Notes: generated by a model not told the origin, from the sequence alone. Positions 44,166-56,230 are shown, numbered from the stretch's first letter. The stretch is DNA of 64,000 bases from Darksidea phi (GCA_030770425.1 JASJFT010000068.1:69673-133672), one strand, 5' to 3'. Numbers and translations are program-made.

Positions 44166-44755
44166 GGCTATTAGCGCGATTCCTCCGGCGCGCACAGATG
44201 TATAAGCTATGCCATTGTCTCTATATTTTGTATTATAGGCTATTCTCTCTAAGGGTCCATATGTGAACGCGATCTTCCGGGTGAGTGACTATATGTCATC
44301 TGAACTTAGAGAGAGAACCTGGCAGCGAAGATGTGGTATTGTGTGGATTGACTCTTGCGGTTCGGAGGGGAGGATTTGGAAGCTAGTGATGCTGTGAAAC
44401 TGAACACATATTATCCGTTTGCGATACCGGCAGACCCAGTGAAAAGAGTTTCTTCCAGCTCTCCGAACGATGTACTTGGGGAAAACCTGTCCGGCCAATC
44501 AAGCAAACTTCTTCAAGCTGCCCGAGCAATGAGTCTTGGACAAGTCATACATGCCAAATGAGCTTCTACCTCCTCCTCTAAAATGAGTTGTCAAAAACAT
44601 CTGTGGGAATGTTTGCTAGAGGGGGCTGTCAATGTGGCAGTGAAATCGGTGGTCCGTTGAATAGAGCCATATAAACTCGTAATGCTATCTGTACATGCTA
44701 AACGACCTTTCTCATCCCAAAGTACCGCCACCCACAGACAACCAGCAACCAAAAA
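44166..44755. other. Intergenic, nothing firmly recognised
   Basis: Only short open frames (up to 69 codons) are present. None shows a domain. Confidence 0.4.
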
Positions 44756-45460
44756 ATGGCATTATCGACCGAGGCTATCATTGCTATGGTGACGCTACTG
44801 ATCATGTGCGTTCCCGGCGCATTGTGGGTCTTATATCGTCTACACTGGCTGCAGCCGAGAGTGAGAAACACCGGTGAAGGTGGGCTACCCATAATCAACA
44901 CGCGTAAGCATTGTATCAATAAATCATGAGTAAAGCATCTTTCCAACATCCCATCAGGAAACCATACCGAGAATCAGAGTCCCATGTCAGTCCTGCCTTC
45001 TATCGATCAAGGCCCGGTGAGATTACCTTGGGACATTGAAGCTCAGCTACCTATGGCAATGATACATCTCGAGGTGAACACGCAAAACTCTATTTTGTCT
45101 ATTTGGCACCCTAACATCTCGGCAGCTTCCGGTCTCAATACTATTCTGTCCATCCAACTCGCCGATGTGGACGAAGGTCTCCCAAGGCACGGCCAATTTA
45201 GAGGAATGATGTCACAGAACGTGGATTCGGAGATGGACGCCCTTGCATCTGCTAGAAGACTACCATTCCCTGCTGGGTCTGTCCTCGCTTCCCCACGTAG
45301 TTCTCGGCAGCGCCTCAGGACACGACGACTCGCTAACTGTCTCCCCCTTGAAGTCCAGCTCCGTCGTCCTAACAATGCCGGCTCTAAGGCCCCCACCGCT
45401 AACTGTGCTCATATCTCCCAGTGCAGCTTCGGCGTCGCGCTCAGAGCTCGCTCGTGGTAA
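44756..45460 (+). CDS. Hypothetical small protein with N-terminal membrane helix
   Basis: Exons 44756-44903 and 44958-45460, joined by a 54-bp intron (GTAAGC donor, CATCAG acceptor), give 216 residues in one frame. The N-terminus has a single strong hydrophobic segment (AIIAMVTLLIMCVPGALWVLY) followed by a basic stop-transfer region, then a soluble part without recognised domain. After about 45240 the predicted sequence becomes Arg/Gln-rich, while the neighbouring frame (ending at 45473) looks more protein-like. A further small intron or a frame shift may therefore exist, and the true C-terminus is uncertain. I do not recognise the family. Confidence 0.45.
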
Positions 45461-45904
45461 TATTGATTTTTGAGACTCGAAGCGTTCCTCGACTTTTACC
45501 GATATTTACGGGTTGTACTTGCTGTTTTGGTTCTTGCGCCTAGGCCACGTTGACTTGAGTGAGATGCAGAGCGGGGGCCGTAGATCGAAGAGGGGATAGC
45601 GGTGGGTTGACGGCCGCCGCGTCTTATGTGGTTATAGAGGGCTTAAGGCAGGGGAGGGAACCGCAGATCATGCCGACGCAAATTTTCATACTGCATCGTC
45701 AGGTCAGCACGAGTAATGATCAGATTGTAGCCTAGCTAGCGTGTGATTAATATACGGGGCCTAGGAGCATAGTTGCACCATGGTCTATGTTTTGTCCTTT
45801 TCCGCGTGATCGAAGAGAGCGGGAAGAAGCGCGGTTTTGACGATGGCAATAGTACATGTACTGAAGTCGATTAGAGAAGGGTCTGCGGCAGATTGTGATT
45901 GGAC
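45461..45904. other. Intergenic, possible 3' debris of the neighbouring relic
   Basis: Minus-strand frames here hold weak pieces that might be the end of the rhodopsin-like relic. They are not defendable alone. Confidence 0.35.
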
Positions 45905-46659
45905 GGCTTACAAAACACCCAGACAACAGAGCGCAATAACGCCAATCTTTGTCTTGGTGGGCAACATCAGGCTGCGGAACATTAAGATCGGAATAGCCAT
46001 GAGTGCAAAGTCAGCGAGAATCGAAACAGCTGTTGATTTCTATCAGTGCCAATACACATTGAGACGGCAGTGCGCATTCATACCTGATACAGCCAAGGTG
46101 CAGCCGCGTAGAGCGGGCCGCTCAGACAGGTCCCTGGGGTGTCTGACAGCCAGACCTTTTGAATGGGTCGACATTAAACGAAATACCTAATTGAAACGTA
46201 AATGTCAGCAAGGGTCAGCGCCCACACGGATGTCCAGATGATGTGACGGTAAAGCCGCTTCGTTGGTGGAATGAGGCGCACGGCGTAAAGGGCGAAGAGG
46301 TTCGTTGGTTCAGCGGCGCAGAGCCATTTGAAGCATCAGGTATGTCCTCTTCGGGGACATAGTAGATATGTCTGCTAACCCAAGCTCAAAAGCCTTTATT
46401 AGAATACCGTTTGTGAGTGTTGTCAAGAACTGTGCGCGTGAGGACTTCAACTCGTGATAGGGGAAAGTTGGGGGCGTACTGTGGCTGCGAACATGATCCA
46501 GTCATCCCACCATGCGTTGTGACTTATGTACAGCCTTGTGCACATTCGAAGCCATGAAACTAACACGGATATGACTGTACATACAATAATAGCTGTCATG
46601 CATTCATGTCGGTGGTCCATATCCGGAGGAAGCGGGTGAGGGAGCTCCTCGCCGGCCAT
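45905..46659 (-). pseudogene. Rhodopsin-like (SAT4/DUF3468) integral membrane protein relic
   Basis: From 46659 the frame reads a first helix (MTAIIVCTVISVLVSWLRM), then WWDDWIMFAAT, typical of the fungal SAT4-like family. A normal intron (GTACGC..CACAG) follows, then TNGILIKAFELGL. Frame shifts lead to HIYYVPEEDIPDA and then EPTNLFALYAVRL with about ten residues deleted. A TAA interrupts YFV-stop-CRPIQKVW, where relatives have glutamine. SGPLYAAAPWLYQ, an intron and ILADFALMAIPILMF continue the family order. These seven-helix proteins are of unknown function. Two frame shifts, one deletion and one stop make it a pseudogene. Confidence 0.72.
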
Positions 46660-48994
46660 GTCTGCGTACTGGCGTTCGTGAGTGATGAATGCGGATCAAG
46701 ACAAGACCGAAGGTGCTATAAGCGATCAAGTGGAAGGGAGGGCAGACAGTAGATGGATGTATTGCACAAAGATGAAGGGGGATCCACCCCTTTCGCATGA
46801 GCACTTTTCGATCTATAGGGCCAGCGAATTCCCATGTATATAAAATGCAAGTCTGAGCTACAAGGGTAAAGATCGAGAAGATGTATGGTGGAGGGAGATG
46901 TCAGCCTTGGTGTGCAGCGCCCAGACGCTGCAGCTAGGAAGATCAAATGAATCTTTAATCACCGGCGGCTCAAGGCCCTATTCGGTACGGGCTTCTGGAG
47001 GCGCCAGATTACCGCCAGAATGCTTAATACTCGATCTGAGCTTCAAACTGAGGGTCTGTTCGCGCATCACCGGTTGGCTCCCAAAAATGAGGCATGGCCA
47101 CCACTTTGTATCCATAATTTTCCACATTCTGCCATCATTAGCCTGCAGCGCTACGTTCCGGATACCTTATTAGCGATGAAAGGCCCGTCCAGGCGTGACT
47201 ATTTACAAATAGAGCTAGAATCGGAGCTAAGTCCGATCTGTGGCAATAGGTGTCTGGGAATTCATTTAGCAAGCTCCAAGCTGATTGTGAACTAGCAAAA
47301 ATGTGGTCTCCTATGCTTTCGAAATGCAAACCAGAGTATCCACCTTCGATAGTACCCAGGTCAGTCTCGTGCGGGCATGCCCCTCATCCAGGTTAGAAGC
47401 TGTTGACGACTCTATCAAGGCTTTGAAATACCCTAACTCAGCCACATATCTTGGTTGTTGAGAAAAGGGTCCATTGTCAAGTGTGGTAGCTAGCCAAAAT
47501 TTACCCATGAATCGTGAAGCTCTTGAGCCGCACACACGGAAAAAGGAAACTATCTCGGTGCAGAAGCAGTTGACGCAGTCGCCAGCCACATATCTAGTAC
47601 CAGCCCAGCACTCCCAGGTAGTAATTTCTCTGGTGGATGATTGTAATTCATGTTCGAATGAAGTTAGGTTTGGTTTCGCCAAGGCCAACCACTGAAGATC
47701 TGCGCCGGTCCCATCCAAGATGTGAGGATTCAGACGCTATTTCACGGGTGCGGAAAACGCAAGGACGGTATCAGTACAAAACGTCAAGCGTGGTTAGCAT
47801 ATGACGCATGGAAAAAGAGTGCCCTGTGGGATGAACGGTCTGAGCGATTGAGAGAATTGTCAATCGCTCTTCTTCATTGGCACGACGTCTAACCAGTGAA
47901 GAGGATGTTAGTACGACTCAACTCAAGGTCGTTTGGCGATTCAGCGGAATATGAACGCTCGAGGCCACAGCGCTGCCACCAGCCGCGCTTAAATCGCCGA
48001 AATAGAAGGAGAATCGCGTGAAGGAACTAGCTAGGTATAGTGATACTCCGCTGGACGCTCTTAGGGTGGTTGCGTAAGAGGGTCGAATGGAAGAGACCTG
48101 GTCGGTTACAGACTCATTGAGGGAAGTTAATCGTTTGAAGCATCGTTTGAATGAGCCGAAAGACTGCTGTCTTGACCACTCTGGGCTTTCCTCCAGCCTA
48201 CGCCATTTCAAGAGTTAGACTCTACTGCGCAATTTTGTCTGCCCTGTACCTGACAAAGGGTCTCGGCTACCGCGAGTTAAGGGTAATCAAGATAGGTTCT
48301 TTAGGAAGCCTGCGTTTTCGGTTGGTGCTGTAGACTATCGAAGTCTTAGGGTCGTTTGATATGAGCCTTGCGAGGATGGGTCCACTCGTTGTCTGGTACG
48401 AGTGGTAGGTGTGAGGTCTTGCGTGATGAAGCTAGATGGGACACACAATTCTTGGGAAAGTTGGATTGCCTGGGGATGTACACTGCTGCACTCAAACGCC
48501 AGTTGGATCGATCTATCTCCACAAGGAACCTGCCTTCTGAAGAGTATTAATTATGTACTTGATCCATAGGGGAAAGGCGAAGAAAGATTCGTTGCTACAG
48601 ATATGCAACAGTCTTTGTTTATACATGGGTTAGCCTCAAGGTGGTCAAGCTGGATACTAACGAAAATGTTCTCTCCATCCTTGCTTTTCTGGAGTCGCCG
48701 TGGGGGGGGCGGGGGGGGGGGCATGTGACCTTTTACCGCTCACCGCTTTGACCACCATGTCCAAGCTCCATCCCATCTCTGACGACAGAAACGCATACCT
48801 ACAACGGCGAAGCCAGCCTGGTCCAGCAACCTGAACGATGCATTCTTAATCCCAGTTTCTTCTCACACACAAAATGACCTGATCGACTCATCCCCAGCTC
48901 TAATATCCGCTTCACCGGTGAAAAGAGCTCACTTGCAACGCATTACAAGCTCCCAAAGCACCCCGAGCGGCAACGGAGGAGCTCTGTAGTCACG
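46660..48994. other. 2.3 kb intergenic region without recognised gene
   Basis: A 135-codon minus-strand frame (47311-47718) and other short frames show no domain. A G-rich homopolymer lies at 48702-48721 (8 G, C, 11 G). The right end holds the promoter of the kinase gene. Confidence 0.4.
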
Positions 48995-50479
48995 ATGGCT
49001 CAGCTTCAACGGCCTCTTCTCATACAATCCCAATTCATACGGCAATACTGTCCGCCCATTGCCCGCAGAGCGACAGGCTCGCTGTTTGTAAGGAGACAGC
49101 GCGATAGAGGTTTGCACACCGCGACTGTCACGGACAGTGACATCACCCGGCTGGCGAGCTTGCCGCTGCATCCACTTACACTTGCAGATCTCGTAAAGTC
49201 AGTGCTGTGAGAATTGCACACTACTTGAAGCTTTGCTAACGCTGTAGGGCGATGATCCAGGCATGGACGCCCACCACTCACAACCTCGCAACTCCTCGCC
49301 TCTGCAAACTTCACGCTCAGAATCCTCCCCGCCCGCCTTGCGCATCGCATACAATCCCTTCGTAACCTCCCCTTTATCGTCGTGTCAAACCCGCACATCT
49401 CAAAAATTCACTCAAATTACATACACAGCTTCTCCACGTTGCTACCATGGGCGGAGAAGGAGATAACGACTCTCGAAGATGAAGTCAAGTTTGCAGAAGT
49501 CATGGCTGATCTCGTGCAAACTCACGCGAATACGATAAGCATACTCGCCAGAGGCTTTTTGGAGGCAAGAAAGTACATCAGTCCGAAAGATGTTACAACG
49601 TTTTTGGATGAACATTTGCGGGCGAGAATTGGAACACGGTTGATTGCAGAACATCATCTTGCGTTGCACTTCTCGAGTCAGCCGCATAGCGAGGTTATGC
49701 ATGAGAATGAGGAGAACCCGGGCTTTATTGGCGTTATCGATACAAAACTGCGGCCCGCCAAAATTGTCCAACATTGCGAAAACGTGGTGGGCGAGATTTG
49801 TGAGCTCAAGTATGGTGTGCGGCCTCACGTCGTGATAAACGGGGAGCCGGAGTATACATTTGCGCATGTACCGGTGCATCTGGAATATATCATCACAGAG
49901 TTGCTGAAGAACGCCTTCCGCGCAACGGTCGAAAGGGGCATGGAGCGCGAGCCCATCGAAGTCACCATTGCGCCTCTTCCAGAAGAGCTTCCGGAGAACA
50001 ACAATGAAAGCGATGGTGTTGATACTAGACCTAGGGTGAATATGGTTGACCAAGGAGTCATAGACATCGCCTCACAACGCTTCACTGGCCACACAAACTC
50101 TTCCTCCTCAACTGATTTGCAGATCCTACCTCTCGCGCATAGCACACCTGGCGTCACGATCCGCATCCGCGACCGTGGCGGCGGTATATCCCCCGAAACC
50201 CTCCCGCATATGTGGGACTACAGCTTCACCACCTACAACGATGATCAGGCGTCATCGACCCTGTCGGGACGGTCAAGTGGTATGGACACATTGAATGCGA
50301 TAACGGGACCAGGTGGAGATGGGACACACAGCCTTGCTGGGCTGGGCTATGGACTGCCGCTGGGACGCGCGTATGCGGAGTATTTCGGAGGCGGAATCGC
50401 AGTGCAGAGTCTGTGGGGGTGGGGAACGGATGTCTATCTGAGTTTGAGAGGTGTGGGCAGGGTTGACGAGTACCGATAA
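48995..50479 (+). CDS. Mitochondrial pyruvate/branched-chain 2-oxoacid dehydrogenase kinase
   Basis: Exons 48995-49197 and 49261-50479 give 473 residues. The N-terminus (MAQLQRPLLIQSQFIRQYCPPIARRATGSL, read in pieces) is a basic mitochondrial presequence. The four-helix regulatory domain contains LHPLTLADLVK, joined by the intron to HGRPPLTTSQLLASANFTL, then LRNLPFIVVSNP. The GHKL ATPase half has the N box ELLKNAFRATVE, the G1 box DRGGGIS and the G2 box GLGYGLPLGRAYAEYFGG. These kinases phosphorylate and inactivate the E1 subunit of 2-oxoacid dehydrogenase complexes in the matrix. Sequence style suits the BCKDK/Pkp1-like branch, but the exact target cannot be fixed. The acceptor at 49260 was chosen because the earlier TAG breaks the conserved frame. 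Confidence 0.93.
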
Positions 50480-50639
50480 GAACCTCAAATACTATTGAAG
50501 GCTTTAAGTGGCGAGCAAGATACCAAATGTACGCAGGGAGCAAATTATCATGGAAGAAAAGATACTGTCTACATGAAAGTTAATGTACCCGAGTGATCCA
50601 CGCGTGATGCCTTGTCGTGTTCCCAGTCTACACTATAAC

Positions 50640-51000
50640 GCCATTGAATTATTTGTTTTGGATTTGCACAGTGGGAGACTCTTTTGTGAGGTCCGCAAGA
50701 AACACGGAGTTTGTACACAGTAGAGGTGGTATACCTACGCCTTGTCGAATGAGTAGCAACCACCGCGTCGTAAAACTCGCCGGAACAACCCAAAAGGTGA
50801 CACAAAAAGGTATTCTGTCCCAAATACCTTGAAACGCAAGAAGGTTGTTGGTTGCATTCGTTGCCCGAGGCGTCACGGCACGACTGCGAGGGCAACGGCC
50901 CGAGCCTCATGAAAGAGGGCGTGGTGCGTGCCATATACCACACCTTATATACGATAATAGAGCTGTAGGGCTTCATATAGTAATACCGACGAGGTAATAT
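50640..51000. repeat. Repeat C carrying an inserted family B element
   Basis: The outer parts (50640-50733 and 50934-51000) align with 55775-55910: GGTCCGCAAGAAAC, GAGTTTGTACACAGTAGAGG, then ATAATAGAGCT and ATACCGA. The middle, about 50734-50933, is the reverse complement of family B and is absent at 55775-55910. TATA lies on both sides of the insert, compatible with a short target duplication. Confidence 0.75.
50734..50933 (-). mobile_element. Family B element, copy 3 (MITE-like, inserted in repeat C)
   Basis: This 200-bp non-coding segment matches 43226-43490 on the opposite strand over its whole length. The flanking TATA duplicate and the existence of an uninterrupted version of its target at 55775-55910 indicate transposition. 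No clear terminal inverted repeat is visible, so the class is undetermined. Confidence 0.6.
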
Positions 51001-51201
51001 TTCGAACATTGACAGGCAGTTGGGAGACTCTCAACAGCGGTAGCGATGAGTGAGTACACCCACAGCGCCGATACCAGCATCGCACTCACTACATCCATCT
51101 CTTGTACTCAGCCAGCTTCCTCACATCTATCCGTTATACCCAGCCAGCTTCCTCCCTACATATCCATCAATACCCACTAACCCCCATTGTATCGTATACA
51201 T

Positions 51202-51538
51202 CTACTGCGTGCGGACCTCCGAGTCGGCCTCAACGGTGATATGGTCGTTGGTCGAGAGGGAGTGGACCTTGTCCTCGGGGAACTCGGCGCTATTCGGTAG
51301 AGCGTTAGCAAAGTGCGGGTATTATCGGATTGAATATGTTTATGGACGTACGTGAAGCCGCTAATGAGGCTGAATTCGTTGGTGATCTTGCCGCCCTGTT
51401 CTGTCACCTGTTTCTTCGCGTTCTCAAGCTCGTCCTTTGAGGCGCCGGATTTGAGGGTGACCTGCGAAGTGCATCAGATAAGCGTCCTTCGTCCTGCACT
51501 TCCTCTCGTAGACTTAAACGTACGTTGATGGCAGGCAT
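51202..51538 (-). CDS. Small inhibitor I9-domain protein (Pbi2-like)
   Basis: Three exons (51524-51538, 51352-51461, 51202-51289) give 70 residues: MPAIN, then VTLKSGASKDELENAKKQV, TEQGGKITNEFSLISGF, and after the last intron AEFPEDKVHSLSTNDHITVE with ADSEVRTQ. This is the compact peptidase-inhibitor-I9 fold (like a subtilisin propeptide), as in yeast Pbi2, a cytosolic inhibitor of vacuolar proteinase B that also aids vacuole fusion. Introns are 51462-51523 (62 bp) and 51290-51351 (62 bp). Total coding length is 213 nt, an exact multiple of three. The usual family length of 70-75 residues fits. It is divergent from BMS1 with 396 bp between starts. Confidence 0.9.
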
Positions 51539-51934
51539 GCTGAAGTATTGTAGAGTTTTGGAGTTTGTCTGAGGGGTGGTTGTAGATTCGTGGAGGGAGG
51601 TAGCCGTCGATGGTGAAGCGAGTCAGAGATAACCAGTCCACTATATATACACTGCCCCTGACTTGCACTTGCTTTTGGCCTTGGTTCGACCCGACTACGC
51701 ACGTCATCGTCATATGCATCACGCGTCCTTCATCTAGCCCACCACCCCACCAGCCAACGAGAGCACCCCGCCGCAAGCCCACTTCGCGCCTGGGCTTATC
51801 GATAACGAATCCCTATCATAAATCTTGGCGTATGCGCTAGTGTCGAAATTTTGGAACCGCGACTTTGCTGGAGGAACACCCACCTCTGCGCCAACCAAGG
51901 AAGTGTTCCGGGATCTTGAGCGGACATTGAGGAG
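51539..51934. promoter_or_regulatory. Divergent promoter region, I9 protein / BMS1
   Basis: Two genes start from here in opposite directions. A sequence CTATATATAC at about 51641-51650, on the side of the I9 gene, could be its TATA element. Confidence 0.35.
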
Positions 51935-54900
51935 ATGGAGGACCAGACGAATCGACCGCATCGGAAGGTTAAGGAGAAGAAGGCGCATACTGGGGATAGG
52001 AATCCGAAGGCTTTCGCATATGCAGCGCCGGGACGGTTGCAGAAGCAAGCTGCGCGGTCGCATGATGTATGCACACTTATGGAGGCTTGAAGAAAGTATA
52101 CTAAGAAGTTCAGGTTAAAGAAAAGCGCCTCCATGTCCCACTCGTCGACCGTCTCCCCGAAGAAGCGCCCCCCATCGTCGTCGGCGTCGTCGGCCCACCT
52201 GGTGTAGGAAAAACCACACTAATCAAATCGCTAATCCGACGATACACGAAACAAACCCTCTCCACGCCGACAGGCCCGCTCACAGTCGTCACATCGAAGC
52301 GCCGCCGCCTCACCTTCATAGAATGTCCCGCCGACTCGCTTGCTAGCATGATCGATATCGCGAAAGTGGTGGACATTGTACTTCTCATGATAGACGGCAA
52401 CTATGGCTTCGAAATGGAGACTATGGAGTTTCTGAACGTATTGTCTGCGAGCGGTATGCCGGGCAACGTCTTCGGTATCCTTACACATTTAGATTTGTTC
52501 AAGAAACAGGAAGCACTGAAGCTGCAGAAGAAAAGGCTAAAGCATAGATTCTGGAGCGAGCTATATCAGGGCGCTAAGCTATTTTACCTATCGGGAGTGG
52601 CGAATGGACGATACCCGGATCGGGAGGTTATGAATTTGTCGAGGTTTCTGAGTGTTATGAAGAATCCCAGACCGTTGGTGTGGCGGAATTCGCATCCGTA
52701 CTGTTTGGCGGATAGATTTCTGGATATCACGCCGCCGACCGATATCGAAAGGGACCCGAAGTGCGACCGTACGATTGCGCTGTACGGGTACCTCCGAGGC
52801 ACGAACTTCCCTGCACAAGGATCACGAGTCCATGTCCCCGGTGTAGGCGATTTGAGTGTTTCATCGACGGAAGCGCTACCAGATCCTTGTCCGACACCTT
52901 TCGCGGAGAAGGCGATAGAGAAGGTCACAGGGAAGAAGAAGAGGACACGGTTAGGCGAGAAGCAGAAGATTCTGTTTGCGCCAATGTCAGATGTTGGTGG
53001 TGTGTTGGTTGATAAAGATGCGGTATACATCAATGTCAAATCAGCCACATTCGATCCGGACGTGGATTACCAAGAGCGAGGACTAGGTGAACAAATGATG
53101 ATAGGACTACAGGGTGGCAGACGATTATTGGGTGAAGACGATGCCGGAATGAGGCTTTTTAGTGGAGGAGACTTCGTCAACGGTACGGCTGAAGACGCCA
53201 GAGAAGACTCGGGACGAAAAGCGCAGCGTCGCGCAAGGATGGCTGAAGATCAAGACGTCGAAGAAGCCGACCTTGGCGATGTTGGCAGCGACGATGAGGA
53301 ACTACCAGAGGACTACGAGTCTGGAGACGATGAAGATGACACCGGGTTTGTGGAGAGTGGTGTAGAACAAACTGAAAAGCCCGCTTTTGCACGTCGGAGA
53401 GATTCAGATAGAAATGGAACGTCGACTGAAGATGTTGCATTCGCTGATAGCGATTCAGATCTAGGTTCGATATCAGGAGGTGATATCGATCTGGACGAGC
53501 TTGAAGATGAAGATTTTGACTCAGAAGGCATGGATGATGATAACGATGGCGACCTCAGGTGGAAGGAAAAGCTCGCCGAAAATGCCGCAAAGATGCACAA
53601 CCGGAAACGTCCATATCAGCCCGCTGAGCTCGCCAAGCTGATGGAGAACCTTGAACTTTCCGCTGCGGAAGTTGTTAAGAAGTGGAGATGCGAGGAAGAT
53701 GAGGCCGCAGACGATGAAGAAGAGGAAGGAGACGACTTCTTTAAGAAGTCGAAGGATGACGAGGCTGCAAACGCCGAGGATCGCGCTATACCAGTCTTTG
53801 ACTACGCTGCGCTTGAAGAGAAGTGGGAAGATGAAGATAATGTCGAGGCGCTAATGAGTAGATTCGCTACAGGGCATATGTCTGGCAAGGACAGAGATGA
53901 TGGCGAAGATGGAAGCGACGAGTTTGAAGGCTTCGATGAGGACGATGAAGGCGATGGCGAGTTCGAGGACCTTGAAACCGGCGAAAAGTTTGGGGCGAAG
54001 CAGGCAAACGGCGATGCTGACACAGAAGCCGACAACATTGCGGAGGAGCGGGAAAAGAACGCACGAAGAAAAGAAGAGCTCAAATTGCGGTTCGAAGAAG
54101 AGGACCGTGAAGGATTTATGAACGACAAAGCCAACGCAAGCAAAGAAGCTGGCCGCGAAGAGTTCGGAGAGGACGACTGGTACGATGCCCAAAAAGCGTT
54201 GATACAGAAGCAACTCGATATCAATCGTGCCGAGTTTGACCAGCTGGACGAGGCTTCGCGCATCCGGGTCGAAGGGCACAAGGCAGGGACATATGCTCGT
54301 ATAGTACTTGAGCAAGTACCCTACGAGTTTTCTGTGAACTTCAATCCGCGCTTCCCCATCCTTATCGGTGGTCTCTCGCCGACAGAAGAGCGCTTTGGAT
54401 ACGTGCAGGTACGGATAAAGCGTCACCGCTGGCATAAGAAGATCCTGAAGACGAGTGATCCTCTGATCTTCTCTCTTGGCTGGCGACGGTTCCAGACGAC
54501 GCCTATCTACAGCATCCACGAGAACCGAATGCGCCACCGCATGCTCAAGTACACGCCTGAGCACATGCATTGCCACGGTACCTTCTACGGCCCACTCGTC
54601 GCGCCAAACACGGGCTTTAGCTGCGTCCAGTCCCTCTCCAATAAAACTCCTGGCTTTCGGATAGCAGCTACTGGGGTCGTCCTGTCCGTCGACGAGTCTT
54701 TTGAAATCGTGAAGAAGCTCAAGTTGACCGGACATCCTTACAAAATCTTCAAAAACACGGCCTTTATAAAAGATATGTTTCAGTCCGCACTCGAAGTCGC
54801 GAAATTCGAAGGGGCTTCTATTCGCACCGTCTCCGGCGTTCGTGGGCAGATCAAACGCCCGTTAAGTAAACCCGAAGGAAATTTCCGTGCCACCTTTGAG

Positions 54901-55515
54901 GACAAGATCCTTATGAGCGACATTGTCTTTCTCCGCGCGTGGTATCCTATCAAGCCCCATCGCTTCTATAACCCCGTTACCAACCTCCTTGAAAAGCCCA
55001 CCGACGTAGACGAAGGCGAAACAACAGGCTGGAAAGGCATGCGCCTTACCGGTGCCGTCCGCCACTCCCTCTCCCTTCCCACACCCTCTCTCAAAAACTC
55101 CGCCTATCGCCCCATAAACCGCGAAGCACGACACTTCAACCCGCTCCGAGTCCCTCGCAAACTCGCCGCTGATCTCCCCTTCAAGTCACAAATTGCTGCC
55201 ATGAAACCCCAGACATCTCAAACGTATCTCCAGAAGCGCGCTGTGGTGTTGGGGGGCGAGGAGAAGAAAGCGAGGCGCTTGATGAACCAGGTTATGGCGA
55301 TTAGGAATGACAAGGTGGAGAAGAGGCGCAAGAAGCAGGAGGAGAGGAAGGAGCCGTATAAAAAGAAGGTGGCAGAGAACGCGGAGATGAGGGCGAATCG
55401 GGAGAAGAGGGAGAAGCAGGAGTATTGGCAAAGAGAGGGAAAGAAGAGGAGACACAAAGGGGATGGCGAGGCGGGTGGTGCAAGTGGTGGAGGTGGAAAA
55501 AAGAGGAGGAAGTGA
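51935..55515 (+). CDS. BMS1: Ribosome biogenesis GTPase Bms1
   Basis: Exons 51935-52066 and 52114-55515 give 1177 residues, the normal Bms1 size. The N-terminus contains HRKVKEKKAHTGDRNPKAFA, then the P-loop GPPGVGKT (71-78) and the GTPase domain with VDIVLLMIDGNYGFEMETME and GILTHLD. A long acidic linker (Asp/Glu-rich, roughly residues 390-720) follows. The C-terminal half has the AARP2CN/DUF663-type core: YARIVLEQVPYEF, RFGYVQVRIKRHRWHKKIL, GWRRFQTTPIYS, and HCHGTFYGPLVAPNTGF. The basic tail ends in KKRRK. Bms1 acts with Rcl1 in the SSU processome in the nucleolus, in 40S assembly. The intron is 47 bp. The start at 51935 gives the conserved N-terminus; no defect. Confidence 0.96.
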
Positions 55516-55774
55516 GGGAAGGGGTGAGACAGTCTCAAGGAATTGAAGCACATGTGCATCTGCTAGCACTAGCTTCCAAATGTGGGAACGAGGTCCCGTG
55601 GACTTCCCCTTCGTAGGCGCTGGAGATGGGAAGTGCCGGCGGGCTGATCTGTTAGAAATAGATAATTTATACTTATATCGAGAAGCGATTTCTATTATAG
55701 ATATCCAAAGGAATCAAAAAAACTGATATCTTCTATTAGTGATCTCCAAGTCAGCTCTCATTTATTGGTTTGTA
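55516..55774. other. BMS1 3' flank, AT-rich
   Basis: From about 55640 the sequence becomes AT-rich with many TA steps. No gene. Confidence 0.4.
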
Positions 55775-55910
55775 TTTTCATAGTGGGATTCCCTTTTGAA
55801 GGTCCGCACGAAACATAGTAGGAGTTTGTACACAGTAGAGGTGCTATCCCACGTCTTATACACGACAATAGAGCTATATGCAGTACTACCGATCGTGAGG
55901 GATGAACAGG
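55775..55910 (+). repeat. Repeat C, uninterrupted copy
   Basis: It matches the outer segments of 50640-51000 in the same orientation: GGTCCGCACGAAAC, GAGTTTGTACACAGTAGAGG, then directly TGCTATCCCACGTCTTATAC. It has no sequence corresponding to the 200-bp insert, so it preserves the empty target. Confidence 0.75.
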
Positions 55911-56230
55911 CGACAAAAAGAGACCTACCTGAAGAGTATTGGAGAGATATATATTGTGTTTAGTAATGTAATAATACCGATACTATACTCCCTAGAGGGA
56001 TAAGATATTATAGATTAGATAGATTAATCTAGATAAGAGCTTACCCTATTATATAATGGTCCTGGAGGTCAGTTTTGATAACTCGTTATCCTATATATAT
56101 AGGACCACACTTCCTCTCTAGAATTACATTAGTATTACTAGGTAGTTTCTAACATACTCGCATCCTCCTTATAGAGGATAAGGACTGCGTATACTTATTA
56201 TGTAGCCGTATGCTAGCCGCCAATAGATCC
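55911..56230. other. AT-rich decayed sequence, probably RIP-affected repeat
   Basis: The stretch is dominated by TA/AT steps (TATTATAGATTAGATAGATT-like) and has no coding frame. This composition is typical of repeat-induced mutation in Pezizomycotina. Confidence 0.45.

Noticed and set aside
47311..47718. 135-codon minus-strand frame in the gene-poor region
   Set aside because: No domain, signal or splice continuation is recognisable; this length is expected by chance among many frames.
53802..54735. 294-codon minus-strand frame opposite BMS1
   Set aside because: It mirrors the conserved Bms1 domain and acidic linker and has no motif of its own.
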